Positions 9,744 through 18,215 of a stretch of 64,000 bases of DNA are shown here, piece by piece. Within the stretch, counting starts at the first letter, position 1. Each line of letters opens with the position of its first letter. The position numbers were made by a program, and so were the translations under genes. The DNA lies in NCBI GenBank assembly GCA_017501255.1, contig JAFVXE010000005.1:1-64000 (forward strand). The letters are read 5' to 3'. A model generated the notes under the pieces. That model was not told the origin of the DNA. It did no database searches and saw nothing but the letters and a program-made list of their open reading frames with translations. The DNA is from Clostridia bacterium (GTDB taxonomy: Bacteria > Bacillota > Clostridia > Christensenellales > Aristaeellaceae).

Positions 9744-10715
9744 TCAGTTGTTGGCCGCAGCCGCAGCGGCACGGGTACCGGCAATGGCCGCCAGGGTGGC
9801 CATCATCTGGCTGATCATCATGGCAAGGGTACCGGTGCAGGCAGCCGCATCCAGCGAAGGATTGCCGGCATAGGCAGTGGATACGATCATGGCGGCGTGC
9901 ATCAGCCGGGTGGATTTGGCCAGCCCCCAGAAACCGTAACCCTTCTGGCGGGAAAGCCAGGTATCCACATCCAGCATATCCATGGCCATCTGCCGCACAT
10001 CAACCGGCATGGTGGAAAGGGCGGCCAGGGTGGGCAGCTCATAATACTTGCTGTATTTCATGCCGGACTTTTTGAGGGTTTCGAAAAGCTCCATCAGCTT
10101 ACCGGTTTTCTCCGCAGGGGTGCCTTCGGAAATCGTCAGCACGTGAGAAACCGTCTGTACGCTGTCGCCATAGCGGAATTCTTTCTTCAGAAGGGTATAG
10201 CAGGCTTCCATCTCTTCCACAAGGGCCCCGTTATCTTTGCCCGAGAAAGCCATCATCACAGCGAACACACTGTCCTCCGTAGAGGTCAGGAAGGGATGCT
10301 CCTTGCGCATCAGCAGATAGATCTCCCGGCCCCGGGCGATCAGTCCGCTTACGTCCGCTTCATCCTTCAAAAGGAAGGATGCGATGGGCAGATACGGGGA
10401 GCCCATGAATTCCTTTTTCAGCAGATCATGGACGGACAGAGCCTTTTCCAGAGCCGCCTCCGGATTTTCCTGAAGCGACAGCATACAGGCAAAGGCCATT
10501 TCCATATCACCGCGAAAATTGGAAAAAACGCCCGTTTTCTGCTTGATCAACTCCAGACAGGCTTTCAACCGTTCCTCATCCACGGTTTTGCCCTCGGCGC
10601 AATACAGATGCGCACACACAGGGGGCAGATAGCTGCTGCACAGTTTTCGGGTCTGCTTCACCAGATCCCGGTTCAGAATGAATTGTTCACATAAAGCCTG
10701 CAACTTCGGATCCAT
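9744..10715 (-). CDS. DUF4003 family protein
   Basis: Cytoplasmic protein of 323 aa, mostly helical, resembling the DUF4003 family of Bacillota. Recognisable features are an N-terminal helix region (FILNRDLVKQT), a middle segment with FSNFRGDMEMAFACMLSLQENPE, the segment LPIASFLL, and a small-residue-rich C-terminus (AGTRAAAAAANN). The biochemical role of the family is not known to me. The start ATG follows AAGAGGGAACACAA, a weak site. It is a single gene with its own promoter region carrying a palindrome and ends at a shared terminator. Confidence 0.7.
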   Translation of the reverse strand: MDPKLQALCEQFILNRDLVKQTRKLCSSYLPPVCAHLYCAEGKTVDEERLKACLELIKQKTGVFSNFRGDMEMAFACMLSLQENPEAALEKALSVHDLLKKEFMGSPYLPIASFLLKDEADVSGLIARGREIYLLMRKEHPFLTSTEDSVFAVMMAFSGKDNGALVEEMEACYTLLKKEFRYGDSVQTVSHVLTISEGTPAEKTGKLMELFETLKKSGMKYSKYYELPTLAALSTMPVDVRQMAMDMLDVDTWLSRQKGYGFWGLAKSTRLMHAAMIVSTAYAGNPSLDAAACTGTLAMMISQMMATLAAIAGTRAAAAAANN

Positions 10716-10753
10716 TTGTGTTCCCTCTTTTCTTGATTGGTACCTGTTACGGC

Positions 10754-10785
10754 TTCCATTATAGCAAAAACCTCCTGTAATGGAA
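10754..10785 (-). promoter_or_regulatory. -10 box inside an 8-bp inverted repeat
   Basis: The minus-strand -10 TATAAT (10758-10763) overlaps one arm of an inverted repeat TTCCATTA (10754-10761) / TAATGGAA (10778-10785) with 16 bases between arms. The -35 is weak. The layout suggests a regulator binding site over the promoter of the DUF4003 gene; the regulator is unknown. Confidence 0.5.
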
Positions 10786-10835
10786 GAATACCTTACCCAA
10801 TTGTCAAAAGAAACGTTCCATTTGTCAATGTCCCG

Positions 10836-11588
10836 TCACTTCCCGGCAATGATGGTAAACTCTCCGGGCAAGTCGCTGTTGGTCCATGCGGGATGCTCAT
10901 CCAGCCGCTGCAAAACAAAACCTGCGCCCATCACGCTGTTGACAATTTCGCTCATGGTGTACAGGCGCAGCTGACACTTGGGAAATTGCCGCCGGACTTC
11001 CTCATCGTAGAAACGGGCGTGGGGCATTTCACCTTCCAGAATATCCTTGGAGAAATACGGCATGACCGGCCGCTGAAAGGCCAGCACATCCATGATCTTG
11101 GTCAGGGGATGGAAGTCGCTGCAAATCATCCTTCCGCCGGGCTTCAGCAGTGCGTGCATCATGCCCATAAAGGCCGCAATATCGTGGAAGTAATGCAGAA
11201 TGCCGCCCTCCATGAATACCACATCAAAGGTGCCGCCGTAGGTTTGCAGGTCAATTTCCAGCACATCACAGACTTCATAACCAATGCTCACCCGGGCTGC
11301 CCGGGCCATTTCCACAGCATAGCGGCGGTTTTCCTCCGAGATGTCGAAGACCGTTACCTCTGCGCCCAGCACAGCCAGCGGAACCGCTTTCTTGCCGCAG
11401 GAACCGCAGATGTTGGCTACCTTCACCCCCTCGAAGGCATCGAAATACGCCGCATACTTGCCCAGTCCACGAAGAGGATCGGCAACAACAGCCTGCGCCC
11501 GCTGCTCCGGCAACCCCATCTGCTGCACCCAGAAGTCATACGCATTGTATCCCCAAGCGGCCTTGTTCTGCTTGCTGCTCTCAATCAT
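10836..11588 (-). CDS. Class I SAM-dependent methyltransferase
   Basis: A 250-aa methyltransferase with a Rossmann fold. Motif I appears as VANICGSCGKKAVPLAVLGA, followed by an acidic loop VTVFDISEENRRYA, then FDVVFMEGGILHYF and the late segment LLKPGGRMICSDFHPL. The N-terminal part (NKAAWGYNAYDFWVQQMG) resembles small-molecule methyltransferases of gut Clostridia. The substrate cannot be told. It is transcribed alone between glnN and the DUF4003 gene, with the glnN terminator just upstream. Confidence 0.8.
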   Translation of the reverse strand: MIESSKQNKAAWGYNAYDFWVQQMGLPEQRAQAVVADPLRGLGKYAAYFDAFEGVKVANICGSCGKKAVPLAVLGAEVTVFDISEENRRYAVEMARAARVSIGYEVCDVLEIDLQTYGGTFDVVFMEGGILHYFHDIAAFMGMMHALLKPGGRMICSDFHPLTKIMDVLAFQRPVMPYFSKDILEGEMPHARFYDEEVRRQFPKCQLRLYTMSEIVNSVMGAGFVLQRLDEHPAWTNSDLPGEFTIIAGK

Positions 11589-11633
11589 ACCAGCACCTCC
11601 ACTATCAACACAAACGTCAACCCCAAAAGAGAA

Positions 11634-11665
11634 AGCGCAGCTCCATCACCAACGGAAACTGCGCT
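11634..11665 (-). terminator. Terminator of glnN
   Basis: A 7-bp stem AGCGCAG / CTGCGCT (11634-11640, 11659-11665) with an 18-base loop. It is followed on the minus strand by TTCTCTTTT. It lies 30 bases after the glnN stop. Confidence 0.65.
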
Positions 11666-11696
11666 CTTCATTTTTCAATATAGCGCCTCTGCTTTC

Positions 11697-13787
11697 TCAC
11701 ACCCCGTTCAGCAGATCCTGATAGGTGGGCATGGGCCAGTCCTGCTTGCCCACCATTACTTCCAGCGCATCTCCGGCGGCACGGATCCGGGCCATGGCGG
11801 AGATCACATCATCCCGGGTGTGCTGGGCACGGGTGAGCAGATCGTTGCAATGATTGGCTTTCTCCAGGGCATCTTCCAGCTCATCCACGCCGTTCTGGAG
11901 GGCTTCCAGCTGCTGGGTGAGGGATGTGAGCAGACGGCGTTCCACCGTGGCAGGCAGTTCAGGGCAGACCGCCAGCTTGTGCTGGGCCGCCTGAGCCACC
12001 TTGCCGGTAAAGGCAATGGCAGCGGGAATGATCAGATGGCGGGCCATATCCAACATACTGAGGGCCTCAATATCCACCACCTTCACATAGTTCTCCATGT
12101 GGATATCATAGCGGGAGTGCATTTCCTCCCGGGTGTAGACCTTCTGCCGCTCGAACAGGGCAATGTTGTGCTCATCCAGATAGTGGGGCAGCGCATCCAC
12201 GGTGGTGGGCAGGTTGGAAAGTCCCCGGCGGGCCGCTTCCTGCTTCCAGGCATCATCGTAGCCATTGCCGTTGAAGATGATGCGCATATGCTGGCTCAGG
12301 GTGCGGCGGATCAGGGCATCCACTGCAACGGTGAAATCCTCGGCGGCTTCCAGCTCGTCCGCCATCTTTTGCAGAGTATCGGCTATGGCGGTATTCAGCA
12401 CCACGTTGGGGGCGCTGATGCTCTGAGCGCTGCCCAGGGAACGGAACTCGAACTTGTTGCCGGTGAAGGCAAAGGGCGAGGTACGGTTGCGGTCGGTGGT
12501 ATCCTTGGGGAACTTGGGCAGGATGTGCACGCCAAGGCGCATGGCTTCCCGCTCATGGCTCTCGTAGCGGCTGGCGCTGACGATGCTCTCGATAATGGCG
12601 GTCAGTTCATCGCCAAGGAAAATGGATACGATGGCCGGCGGGGCCTCGTTGGCACCCAGACGGTGATCGTTGCCAGCGCTGGCCACGGTGATGCGCAGCA
12701 TATCCTGATAATCATCCACAGCGGCAATCACAGCAGAGAGGAACAGAAGGAACTGGGCGTTCTCGCTGGGGGTGTCGCCGGGATCCAGCAGATTGATGCC
12801 GGTATTGGTGGACAGGGCGTAGTTGTTGTGCTTACCGCTGCCGTTGATGCCGCCGAAGGGTTTTTCGTGCAGCAGACAAACAAGGTTATGCCGGTCAGCG
12901 ACCTTCTTCATGATCTCCATGGTAAGCTGGTTGTGGTCGGCGGCGATATTGACGATGGAGAACACGGGAGCCATCTCATGCTGGGCAGGAGCGGCTTCGT
13001 TGTGCTTGGTTTTGGACAGAACGCCCAGCTTCCAAAGCTCATTGTCCAGATCCTGCATAAAGGCCTGCACCCGGGGCTTGATGACGCCGAAGTAGTGATC
13101 GTCCAGTTCCTGACCCTTGGGCGGACGGGCGCCGAACAAGGTGCGGCCGGTGGTGACCAGATCGGGACGCTGCCGCCACTGATCCTTGTCCACCAGGAAA
13201 TACTCCTGCTCTGCCCCCACGGTGGGGAATACCCGCACCACGCCGGTATGGCCGAAGAGCCTGAGAATACGCAATGCCTGCTTGTTCAGGCATTCCATGG
13301 AGCGCAGCAGGGGGGTCTTCTGGTCCAGCGCCTGCCCGCCAAAGGAGCAGAATGCCGTGGGAATACACAGGGTGCCATCCTTGATGAAGGCATAGCTGGT
13401 GGGATCCCATGCGGTGTAGCCGCGGGCTTCAAAGGTGGCCCGCAAACCGCCGGAGGGGAAGGAACTTGCGTCGCTCTCGCCCTGCACCAGTTCCTTGCCG
13501 CTGAACTCAAGCAGCACCGTGCCGTCCTTCTTGGGGGAAATGAAGGCATCGTGCTTACCGGCAGTTACGCCGGTCATGGGCTGGAACCAGTGGGTAAAGT
13601 GGGTGGCGCCCTTTTCCAGCGCCCAGTCCTTCATGGCGTTGGCCACGATGCTGGCAATGGCAGGATTCAAGGAACGGCCTTCCTCAGTGGTGCGCTTGAG
13701 CGCAATATATGTTTCTTTGGGCAGACGCTTTTGCATGACGTTGTCATCAAAAACGTTCTCGCCAAACAGATCGAATGGATTGCTCAT
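11697..13787 (-). CDS. glnN: Type III glutamine synthetase
   Basis: Makes glutamine from glutamate, ammonia and ATP; central enzyme of ammonia assimilation. The 696-aa product has the length and order of GSIII: an N-terminal FDLFGENVFDD segment, TGKHDAF, GAEQEYFLVDKDQW, the catalytic KHNEAAPAQHEMAP, HEKPFGGINGSGKHNNYAL and NRTSPFAFTGNKFEFRSLGS. An upstream in-frame extension was rejected because ATG 13787 follows AAGGGG and gives the family N-terminus. It is preceded by a full consensus promoter and ends at a terminator, so it is a single-gene unit. This class is common in Bacteroidota, cyanobacteria and Clostridia. Confidence 0.96.
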   Translation of the reverse strand: MSNPFDLFGENVFDDNVMQKRLPKETYIALKRTTEEGRSLNPAIASIVANAMKDWALEKGATHFTHWFQPMTGVTAGKHDAFISPKKDGTVLLEFSGKELVQGESDASSFPSGGLRATFEARGYTAWDPTSYAFIKDGTLCIPTAFCSFGGQALDQKTPLLRSMECLNKQALRILRLFGHTGVVRVFPTVGAEQEYFLVDKDQWRQRPDLVTTGRTLFGARPPKGQELDDHYFGVIKPRVQAFMQDLDNELWKLGVLSKTKHNEAAPAQHEMAPVFSIVNIAADHNQLTMEIMKKVADRHNLVCLLHEKPFGGINGSGKHNNYALSTNTGINLLDPGDTPSENAQFLLFLSAVIAAVDDYQDMLRITVASAGNDHRLGANEAPPAIVSIFLGDELTAIIESIVSASRYESHEREAMRLGVHILPKFPKDTTDRNRTSPFAFTGNKFEFRSLGSAQSISAPNVVLNTAIADTLQKMADELEAAEDFTVAVDALIRRTLSQHMRIIFNGNGYDDAWKQEAARRGLSNLPTTVDALPHYLDEHNIALFERQKVYTREEMHSRYDIHMENYVKVVDIEALSMLDMARHLIIPAAIAFTGKVAQAAQHKLAVCPELPATVERRLLTSLTQQLEALQNGVDELEDALEKANHCNDLLTRAQHTRDDVISAMARIRAAGDALEVMVGKQDWPMPTYQDLLNGV

Positions 13788-13865
13788 ACTTTCAACCCCT
13801 TCACCGCCCAGGGCGGCAGCATTCACCGCAACGCATGGAAGGTTCTCCTGCGCTGCGTTCTTTGC

Positions 13866-13894
13866 ATTATAAGCCAAGGGATGGAGGCTGTCAA
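13866..13894 (-). promoter_or_regulatory. Consensus promoter of glnN
   Basis: -35 TTGACA (13889-13894), a 17-base spacer and -10 TATAAT (13866-13871) on the minus strand, with no mismatch to consensus. The leader to the ATG is about 70 bases. No operator palindrome is obvious. Confidence 0.9.
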
Positions 13895-13905
13895 GACGAA
13901 CAAAT

Positions 13906-13939
13906 CCCCATACAGCCTGTGATTGCAAGCCGTATGGGG
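13906..13939 (-). terminator. Terminator of the secreted-protein operon
   Basis: An 8-bp stem CCCCATAC / GTATGGGG (13906-13913, 13932-13939) with an imperfect inner stem, followed on the minus strand by ATTTGTT. It lies between the stop at 13946 and the glnN promoter. Confidence 0.6.
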
Positions 13940-13945
13940 CATGGG

Positions 13946-15613
13946 TTATTCTTCTGGAATCTCCTGGGGAACCGCTTCCGGATCGGCAGCTTCCGGCATT
14001 TCTTCGCCAGCGGCTTCCTGCAGGGCGGGCGTCGGCTCCACGGTGGACTGTTCAAAGAAAGCAAGCACCTGTGCGCCTTCCAGCACCAGATTGGCCAGCA
14101 GCGCTTCCAGATCCTCCCCGGTCAGGGTCAGCACATCCGTGCGTTCCGGGGGCAGTTCTTCCGGCTGCCACTGGCGGCGGGTTTCGCCGGTAAAGGTCAG
14201 GTCGATCACCTGCGGGCGTTCCTCGCCGGAAACCTTCACAGCAATTTCCACCTTGGTGGAGGAAGTCTTGGGCGTTTTGCTGGTAAAGCGGCTATCCGCC
14301 TGCACCTGTATGGGCAGGAACGCATCCGGTGCCTCCCCGTTGGGGTTGGGTTCCAGCTGCAACTGCCAGTTGTCGGTGTACACATTCCAGTCGCCCTCCT
14401 CCCGGGTCTGGGCGGTCTGGCGGCGCAGGGTGAAGGCCACATCCGGCAAGGGCTTCTCCTGCCCCTCCGGCGCAACGGCGAAACTTTCTACGCTCCGGTC
14501 GCTCATGGTGAAGGTGCCCTGATACACCGTCACATCGGTCATGCTGCGATAGGTCAGGTAGGAAAGCTCCGCAGTGCGGTTGCCGCTTTCCATGGTCAGG
14601 GTGTTGGTATCCGGCAGGTCGCCCTCGCCCCGCTCCCGGTCATACCGCAGGGTGATGGGGCCGCCCTCGGCATCATAGAAGGGCAGGGACAGGTGCAGAG
14701 CAACCGTATCGCCCCGCATATCCATGGTGCGGCTCAGGGTGAGATCGCCGCTGAGGGGCAAAGCTTCAATGGCGGCAAAATAGTAGGGCTGGTATTCCGG
14801 ATTCAGCAAAAGGGCCGCCGTATTCTCATCCACAAACTCCGCAAGGCTCTGGCGGGCCGCTTCATCGCTGAGCAGATCCAGCACCAGCTGGCTGGCCTGG
14901 GCCTTGATATTGGCAGGAGACACCTGATAGGTGACGGTGATAATGGCGCTGCCATCCTCCAGCCGGCCCAGCTCCGCATTCTGACGGTAGCCCTCGATCC
15001 AAAGATCCATCCGCAGGCTCATTTTTTCCACAATCGCCTGCAAACGTTCCCGCTGAGCTTCATCTGCAAAGCCCTGCACCCGGAACAGCATAGGCAGCGC
15101 CAGCTTGATCAGAGAGGGCATACCGCTGGCCTCCAGCAAGCTCTGCAAATCCGGCATCGCCTGTGCAGAGAAGGTATCCTCCCCTCCGGCGACGGGCTTC
15201 AGCAGCTCCTCCACGGACACCTGCATCCATTCCTCGCCCAGCAGCGGGGAATGGGCAGCCAGCACACCGTCCAGCAGCTGGAGGTGCGCCTCAGTAACAG
15301 TGGTTTCCCCGTCCATAAGGGCTGCATCCAGCCGGTGCTGGGGCAGGGTTTCGTTGGTGGGGCAAACATAGATATAGTCCCAGTCGATCACAAAGGGTTT
15401 GGCCGTGATCACTGCCTCGCCCGGCGCATTCCCGTTGGCGGAGAGGCCCACTTCCAGGGTGCCGCTGAAACCGCTGCCGGATGCCAGCTGCCGAAACAGT
15501 TTGTAAGCCATGGTATAGTCCAGCCCGGCTGCCAGTGCAGGGGCCAATGCGCTCATACAGAGCGTGACCGTCAACAGCAGGCAGATCAGGCGGATTCTTC
15601 GATTCTTGTTCAT
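13946..15613 (-). CDS. Secreted protein of unknown function
   Basis: Exported protein of 555 aa. The N-terminus MNKNRRIRLICLLLTVTLC...ALA is a clear signal peptide without a lipobox cysteine. The rest is predicted to be alternating beta strands with no catalytic motif I recognise. The last 40 residues are rich in Pro, Glu and Ala (ending EAVPQEIPEE), perhaps a spacer or wall-contact tail. The start ATG 15613 was chosen for its GGAGG at 8-base spacing. It follows another secreted protein of similar size by 27 bases, in an operon led by dusB. Function unknown. Confidence 0.75.
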   Translation of the reverse strand: MNKNRRIRLICLLLTVTLCMSALAPALAAGLDYTMAYKLFRQLASGSGFSGTLEVGLSANGNAPGEAVITAKPFVIDWDYIYVCPTNETLPQHRLDAALMDGETTVTEAHLQLLDGVLAAHSPLLGEEWMQVSVEELLKPVAGGEDTFSAQAMPDLQSLLEASGMPSLIKLALPMLFRVQGFADEAQRERLQAIVEKMSLRMDLWIEGYRQNAELGRLEDGSAIITVTYQVSPANIKAQASQLVLDLLSDEAARQSLAEFVDENTAALLLNPEYQPYYFAAIEALPLSGDLTLSRTMDMRGDTVALHLSLPFYDAEGGPITLRYDRERGEGDLPDTNTLTMESGNRTAELSYLTYRSMTDVTVYQGTFTMSDRSVESFAVAPEGQEKPLPDVAFTLRRQTAQTREEGDWNVYTDNWQLQLEPNPNGEAPDAFLPIQVQADSRFTSKTPKTSSTKVEIAVKVSGEERPQVIDLTFTGETRRQWQPEELPPERTDVLTLTGEDLEALLANLVLEGAQVLAFFEQSTVEPTPALQEAAGEEMPEAADPEAVPQEIPEE

Positions 15614-15640
15614 GCTTGCAGCCTCCTTCACCAGCATCCC

Positions 15641-17224
15641 TTACAGGTCTCCCAACAGCGACAGGAATGCAGCATAATCCACATCACTCATACTATCCAT
15701 CAACAGCCGGAGGGGTTCTCCGGGCAGCTTTGCCAGCGCTGTCAGCAACAGTCCGGCGCTCCGCTGGGCCATTTCATCCAGTAATGCGGCCCGCTGGGCA
15801 TCATCGGCCGCAGACAGATCAATGGTCTGCATGGTTTCTGGCACAGGATACGCCGTCATGCCAATGGGCGGATTGCCCACCAGATAGCCATTCAGGGAAT
15901 CATCGCTCCAGACGATCTCCACATTCTGGGCAAGGCTGCTGCCGGCCACGGAGGGATCCCGGGGATCCACATCCACCGCAAACAGGGTTCCTTTGGCGGC
16001 AGCTTCATCCAGCGCCTGCGCCGGGGCCTCATCCAGCACAAAGGACAAATCCCGGTACACCGTCTTGCCCTTGGCCTCCGCCAGCCGAACCACGCCGCTG
16101 AGAACGCCGCTGCCGGTTTCGCTGGTCAGGGTCAATTCCGGAGTGATGGTCAGCACAACCGCCGATTCCTCGCCCACGTTTTCCTTGGTGTTGGTCACCA
16201 GACTGCCGGTAAGCCGGTGCTGGTCTCCCTGATGGGTCAGTTGCAGCTTGTCCTTGTTGGTAATGGTCTGGTTGCGGGTATCATCCCGGAGAGTGAGCTT
16301 GCACTGGCGGGTGAACTGCATTTCCTCCCCTTCCCCGGTGCGCTGCCACTCGCCTTCAATGATGCGCTTGTGCTTGGGGGCTTTGAGCTGCTGAAGCTCG
16401 TAGCGATAGGTGTCCTTCTCCTTGGCATCCTCCCGGACAAACGCCCATTGGTACGCCAGCGTCCACTTGTCCTCCGGGGCAAGGTACACATTGCCCTTCA
16501 TATACAACGCCAGCGGCGTGCCGTTTTCCTCATCAAAATACAGAGCGATGGTGAAACCTTCCCCGCAGGTAAGGGTCTGCAATTGTTCCCGGAAGGGCTG
16601 CTCCATACCGCAGCCCAATACCCGGATGATCTGGGGCAGCAACTGGGCGCTGTCAGCGGCGGTCAGCTTGGCCAGCCGCACCCAGCGGGCATAGCCGATG
16701 CCGGAAATCTTGTAATTGGCGGCTTTCTCGGTGGCATAGGGAATGATGGCCTCCGTCAGCGCCTCGTAACAGTTTTCCACCTCATCAATGGCAGCGTTCA
16801 GATCAAAGGCAGGAACCGCCGCCATTTCGTTGCCGCTGAGCAGATCCATGGGCGAAATGGCGCCCGCTTCCAGCACCCGGTTGGGCAAAAGGCTGGTGGT
16901 CAGCGCCAGACGGCCATTCCGTTCCACTTCGTCAATGGAGAACAGCTCTTCCCCGCCCACATGAAAACCCATGTGGGTATCTTCCCGAAGCAGCGTCGCC
17001 TTCACCCGGATGGCATCCAGCGTTTCGTTCAGCATTTCAACAGTATCGCTGCCAAAAGGCTGCCATTCGTTCACCTGAATGCCCAGAGAGAAGGACGTTT
17101 CGTTGTTTACATCCAAAAAGGCGGACAGCTGTTCATCCACCCAGCCAAGCTCCGCAATTGCACCCGTGCACAAAAGGCACAGCACGGCAGCCAGCGCACA
17201 GACCCGACTGAAAAATCTTTTCAC
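15641..17224 (-). CDS. Secreted protein of unknown function (neighbour of similar design)
   Basis: Exported protein of about 527 aa. The preferred start is GTG 17224, since GGAGGAAGG precedes it and the product then opens with a compact signal peptide VKRFFSRVCALAAVLCLLCTGAIA. ATG 17248 is an alternative with no visible binding site. The mature part is beta-rich and contains two long Lys/Glu/Thr-rich stretches. Size, secretion signal and low-motif beta character are like those of the next gene, so the two may be distant paralogues; that would need an alignment. The gap to dusB is 25 bases. Confidence 0.7.
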   Translation of the reverse strand: MKRFFSRVCALAAVLCLLCTGAIAELGWVDEQLSAFLDVNNETSFSLGIQVNEWQPFGSDTVEMLNETLDAIRVKATLLREDTHMGFHVGGEELFSIDEVERNGRLALTTSLLPNRVLEAGAISPMDLLSGNEMAAVPAFDLNAAIDEVENCYEALTEAIIPYATEKAANYKISGIGYARWVRLAKLTAADSAQLLPQIIRVLGCGMEQPFREQLQTLTCGEGFTIALYFDEENGTPLALYMKGNVYLAPEDKWTLAYQWAFVREDAKEKDTYRYELQQLKAPKHKRIIEGEWQRTGEGEEMQFTRQCKLTLRDDTRNQTITNKDKLQLTHQGDQHRLTGSLVTNTKENVGEESAVVLTITPELTLTSETGSGVLSGVVRLAEAKGKTVYRDLSFVLDEAPAQALDEAAAKGTLFAVDVDPRDPSVAGSSLAQNVEIVWSDDSLNGYLVGNPPIGMTAYPVPETMQTIDLSAADDAQRAALLDEMAQRSAGLLLTALAKLPGEPLRLLMDSMSDVDYAAFLSLLGDL

Positions 17225-17249
17225 AGCAATCCCTTCCTCCGTTTTCATT

Positions 17250-18215
17250 TCATCCGATTCCATCCAGCAGCCGAAGCAGCAGATTGTTCAGTTCCTCCAG
17301 CGTCTTGGCCATATTCAGCTCCCGGCGCAGGGTACTTGCGCCCCTGAGGCCGCCGATATAGTGGCCGATATGCTTGCGCATTTCCATCACGCCCAGCCGC
17401 TCGCCCTTGTAGTCCACCATCCAGCGGGCATGGAGCAAAGCGGTTTCCACCCGTTCCTGCAAAGAAACAGGCTCCGCCGCCTCCCCGGCAATGGCAGCCG
17501 CTGCATCCCGGAACAGCCACGGGTTCCCCATGGCGCCCCGGCCAATCATCAGGCTCTCGCAGCCGGTTTCCTGAAGAATACGGGCAGCATCCTCCCCGGC
17601 GAAAATATCCCCGTTGGCGATGACGGGAATGGTCAGCTGCTCCCGAACCCTGGCAATGGCCGCATAATCCGCTTTGCCGCTGTACTGCTGCTGGCGGGTG
17701 CGGCCATGGATGCACAGCCAGCGAAGGCCAAGGCTCTGGGCGGCCTTGCCCAGTTCCACGGCGTTCATGCTGTCCTCATCATAGCCCAGACGGGTTTTGA
17801 CGGTTACCGGCAAGTGGGTGCTGTTTTTCACCGCCTCCATGATGCGATACGCCAGATCCGGCTTCAGCAGCAATGCGCTGCCTTCGCCGGAATGCACCAC
17901 TTTGCGGGCAGGACAGCCCATGTTGATATCAATGGATTGAAACCGGTTCAGCGCCGTCACCCGCTGGGTGGCCTCCGCCATCACGGACGGCTCCCGGCCA
18001 AACAGCTGACAGGCGGTGTTGGTTTCCTCCGGGTGCACCTCCAGCAAATGCCGGTACACCATATTACCCGGCTTGGCGCACATAAGCCCCATGGCGCTGA
18101 CCATTTCGGAACAGGCGTAGTTGGCGCCCATCCGGTAGCACAAGACCCGCATGGGCCAGTCGGTCATACCGGCCATGGGGGCTAATCCCATAACGATTGG
18201 CAACTGGGTTTTCAT
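17250..18215 (-). CDS. dusB: tRNA-dihydrouridine synthase (DusB family)
   Basis: FMN enzyme that reduces uridines in the tRNA D-loop. The 321-aa protein shows LAPMAGMTDWPMRVLC at the N-terminus, the FMN and substrate segment NMGCPARKVVHSGEGSALL with the catalytic cysteine, VTVKTRLGYD, LCIHGRTRQQQYSGKADY and GDIFAGEDA...MIGRGAMGNPW. Length is normal. Its start overlaps the stop of the GH127-like gene by four bases (ATGA), indicating translational coupling to an unrelated gene. Confidence 0.93.
   Translation of the reverse strand: MKTQLPIVMGLAPMAGMTDWPMRVLCYRMGANYACSEMVSAMGLMCAKPGNMVYRHLLEVHPEETNTACQLFGREPSVMAEATQRVTALNRFQSIDINMGCPARKVVHSGEGSALLLKPDLAYRIMEAVKNSTHLPVTVKTRLGYDEDSMNAVELGKAAQSLGLRWLCIHGRTRQQQYSGKADYAAIARVREQLTIPVIANGDIFAGEDAARILQETGCESLMIGRGAMGNPWLFRDAAAAIAGEAAEPVSLQERVETALLHARWMVDYKGERLGVMEMRKHIGHYIGGLRGASTLRRELNMAKTLEELNNLLLRLLDGIG

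Noticed and set aside
11588..11700. Riboswitch or T-box upstream of the methyltransferase
   Set aside because: The structure seen is explained by the glnN terminator; no conserved riboswitch core is visible here or before lysA, glpK or the ECF gene.
10737..13922. Very long open frame on the plus strand antisense to glnN
   Set aside because: GC-rich codon bias of the real minus-strand gene keeps the opposite frame open; there is no binding site or recognisable domain. The same holds for long antisense frames opposite uvrA (7466-9784) and relA (31064-33454).
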